Shown: piece after piece, positions 55,131 to 55,274 of the stretch | Numbering within the stretch: position 1 is the stretch's first letter | Layout: every line of letters begins with the position of its first letter | Source: Chitiniphilus shinanonensis DSM 23277 | GTDB lineage: Bacteria > Pseudomonadota > Gammaproteobacteria > Burkholderiales > Chitinibacteraceae | Length of the DNA stretch: 55,274 bases | Assembly (NCBI RefSeq): GCF_000374805.1 | Contig: NZ_KB895345.1 | Coordinates: 79,497 to 134,770, forward strand | Direction: 5' to 3' | Notes under the pieces: model-generated | Told to the model about the DNA's origin: nothing | The model's input: the letters and a program-made list of their open reading frames with translations, nothing else | Database searches by the model: none | Position numbers and translations under genes: made by a program

Positions 55131-55274
55131 TAGTGGTCAACCATCGTCAGGCTCCGCATCCTTCAGTTGCGACCTGAACAGATGGAGGATGCCGAGATGG
55201 TTGACCAGATCAATACTGCGCGCCCACAAACCTGGGTGGCAATCGATATAGCCAAGCAGTTTCATGCCGTCCTG
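55131..55274 (+). mobile_element. IS110-family element, left end, nested in IS3-family remnant
   Basis: The IS3-family frame ends and unrelated sequence begins at about 55125-55137, followed by the IS110-type transposase start. The exact junction cannot be fixed without the other end of the element. Confidence 0.65.
55197..55274 (+). CDS. IS110-family transposase, N-terminal start (runs off window)
   Basis: 26 codons to the window edge. After MVDQINTARPQTW comes VAIDIAKQFHAVL, the first acidic motif of the IS110 DEDD (RuvC-like) transposase (consensus VGIDVAK..H). GGAGG lies 9 nt upstream of the ATG. The preceding 60-70 nt (from about 55131) belong to its non-coding end, inserted in the IS3-family remnant. 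Confidence 0.75.
   Translation, partial: MVDQINTARPQTWVAIDIAKQFHAVL

Overview
The window looks like chromosomal DNA of a high-GC, chitin-degrading betaproteobacterium, most like the Chitiniphilus/Chitinimonas/Chromobacterium side of the Neisseriales. The reasons are a tRNA-Tyr/Gly/Thr-tuf operon, a DUF971-ubiE-ubiJ-ubiB operon, phoU-ppx and phoB-phoR of proteobacterial type, and seven secreted family 18 chitinases. The genus is inferred from gene content only.

Layout. 1-1254: start of EF-Tu (tuf), three upstream tRNA genes and a separate tRNA-Phe. 1432-3507: Ig-like repeat lipoprotein. 3577-13075: housekeeping genes (alkyltransferase-like protein, ilvD, lgt, DUF456, corA, ppx, phoU, rpiA, marC family, a small secreted protein). 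13148-28102: a reverse-strand chitin locus with six GH18 chitinases and one chitin-binding HExxH metallopeptidase. A seventh chitinase stands alone at 41042-43066. 28925-40774: secreted hypothetical, ppc, PhzF-like, ubiB-ubiJ-ubiE-DUF971, phoB-phoR, tal. 43357-53122: possible microprotein, AI-2E transporter, AraC regulator divergent from a phytanoyl-CoA dioxygenase-like gene, glycine-zipper protein, GT9-like protein, BCCT transporter, small hypothetical, glmS. 53123-55274: a lower-GC tail with a PD-(D/E)xK-like orphan gene, an IS3-family remnant and the start of an IS110-family transposase.

How it fits together. The eight chitin-locus proteins share a signal peptide and a CBM5/12 module, usually two copies joined by Pro-Thr linkers. 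This module is attached to at least four kinds of GH18 domain and one peptidase, which suggests a co-secreted set acting on chitin and chitin-bound protein. Four transcription-unit starts carry ACTGGT(A/C)T-type half sites resembling operators of GntR-family GlcNAc regulators; this is a testable common-control hypothesis. The released amino sugar would feed glmS/GlcNAc metabolism, but no GlcNAc catabolic genes are in the window.

Most unusual signals: the CBM-tailed zincin, the dre-like sites, a 46-50 bp palindromic repeat found just 3' of genes (twice supplying the TAG stop), and the nuclease-like orphan next to nested insertion sequences.
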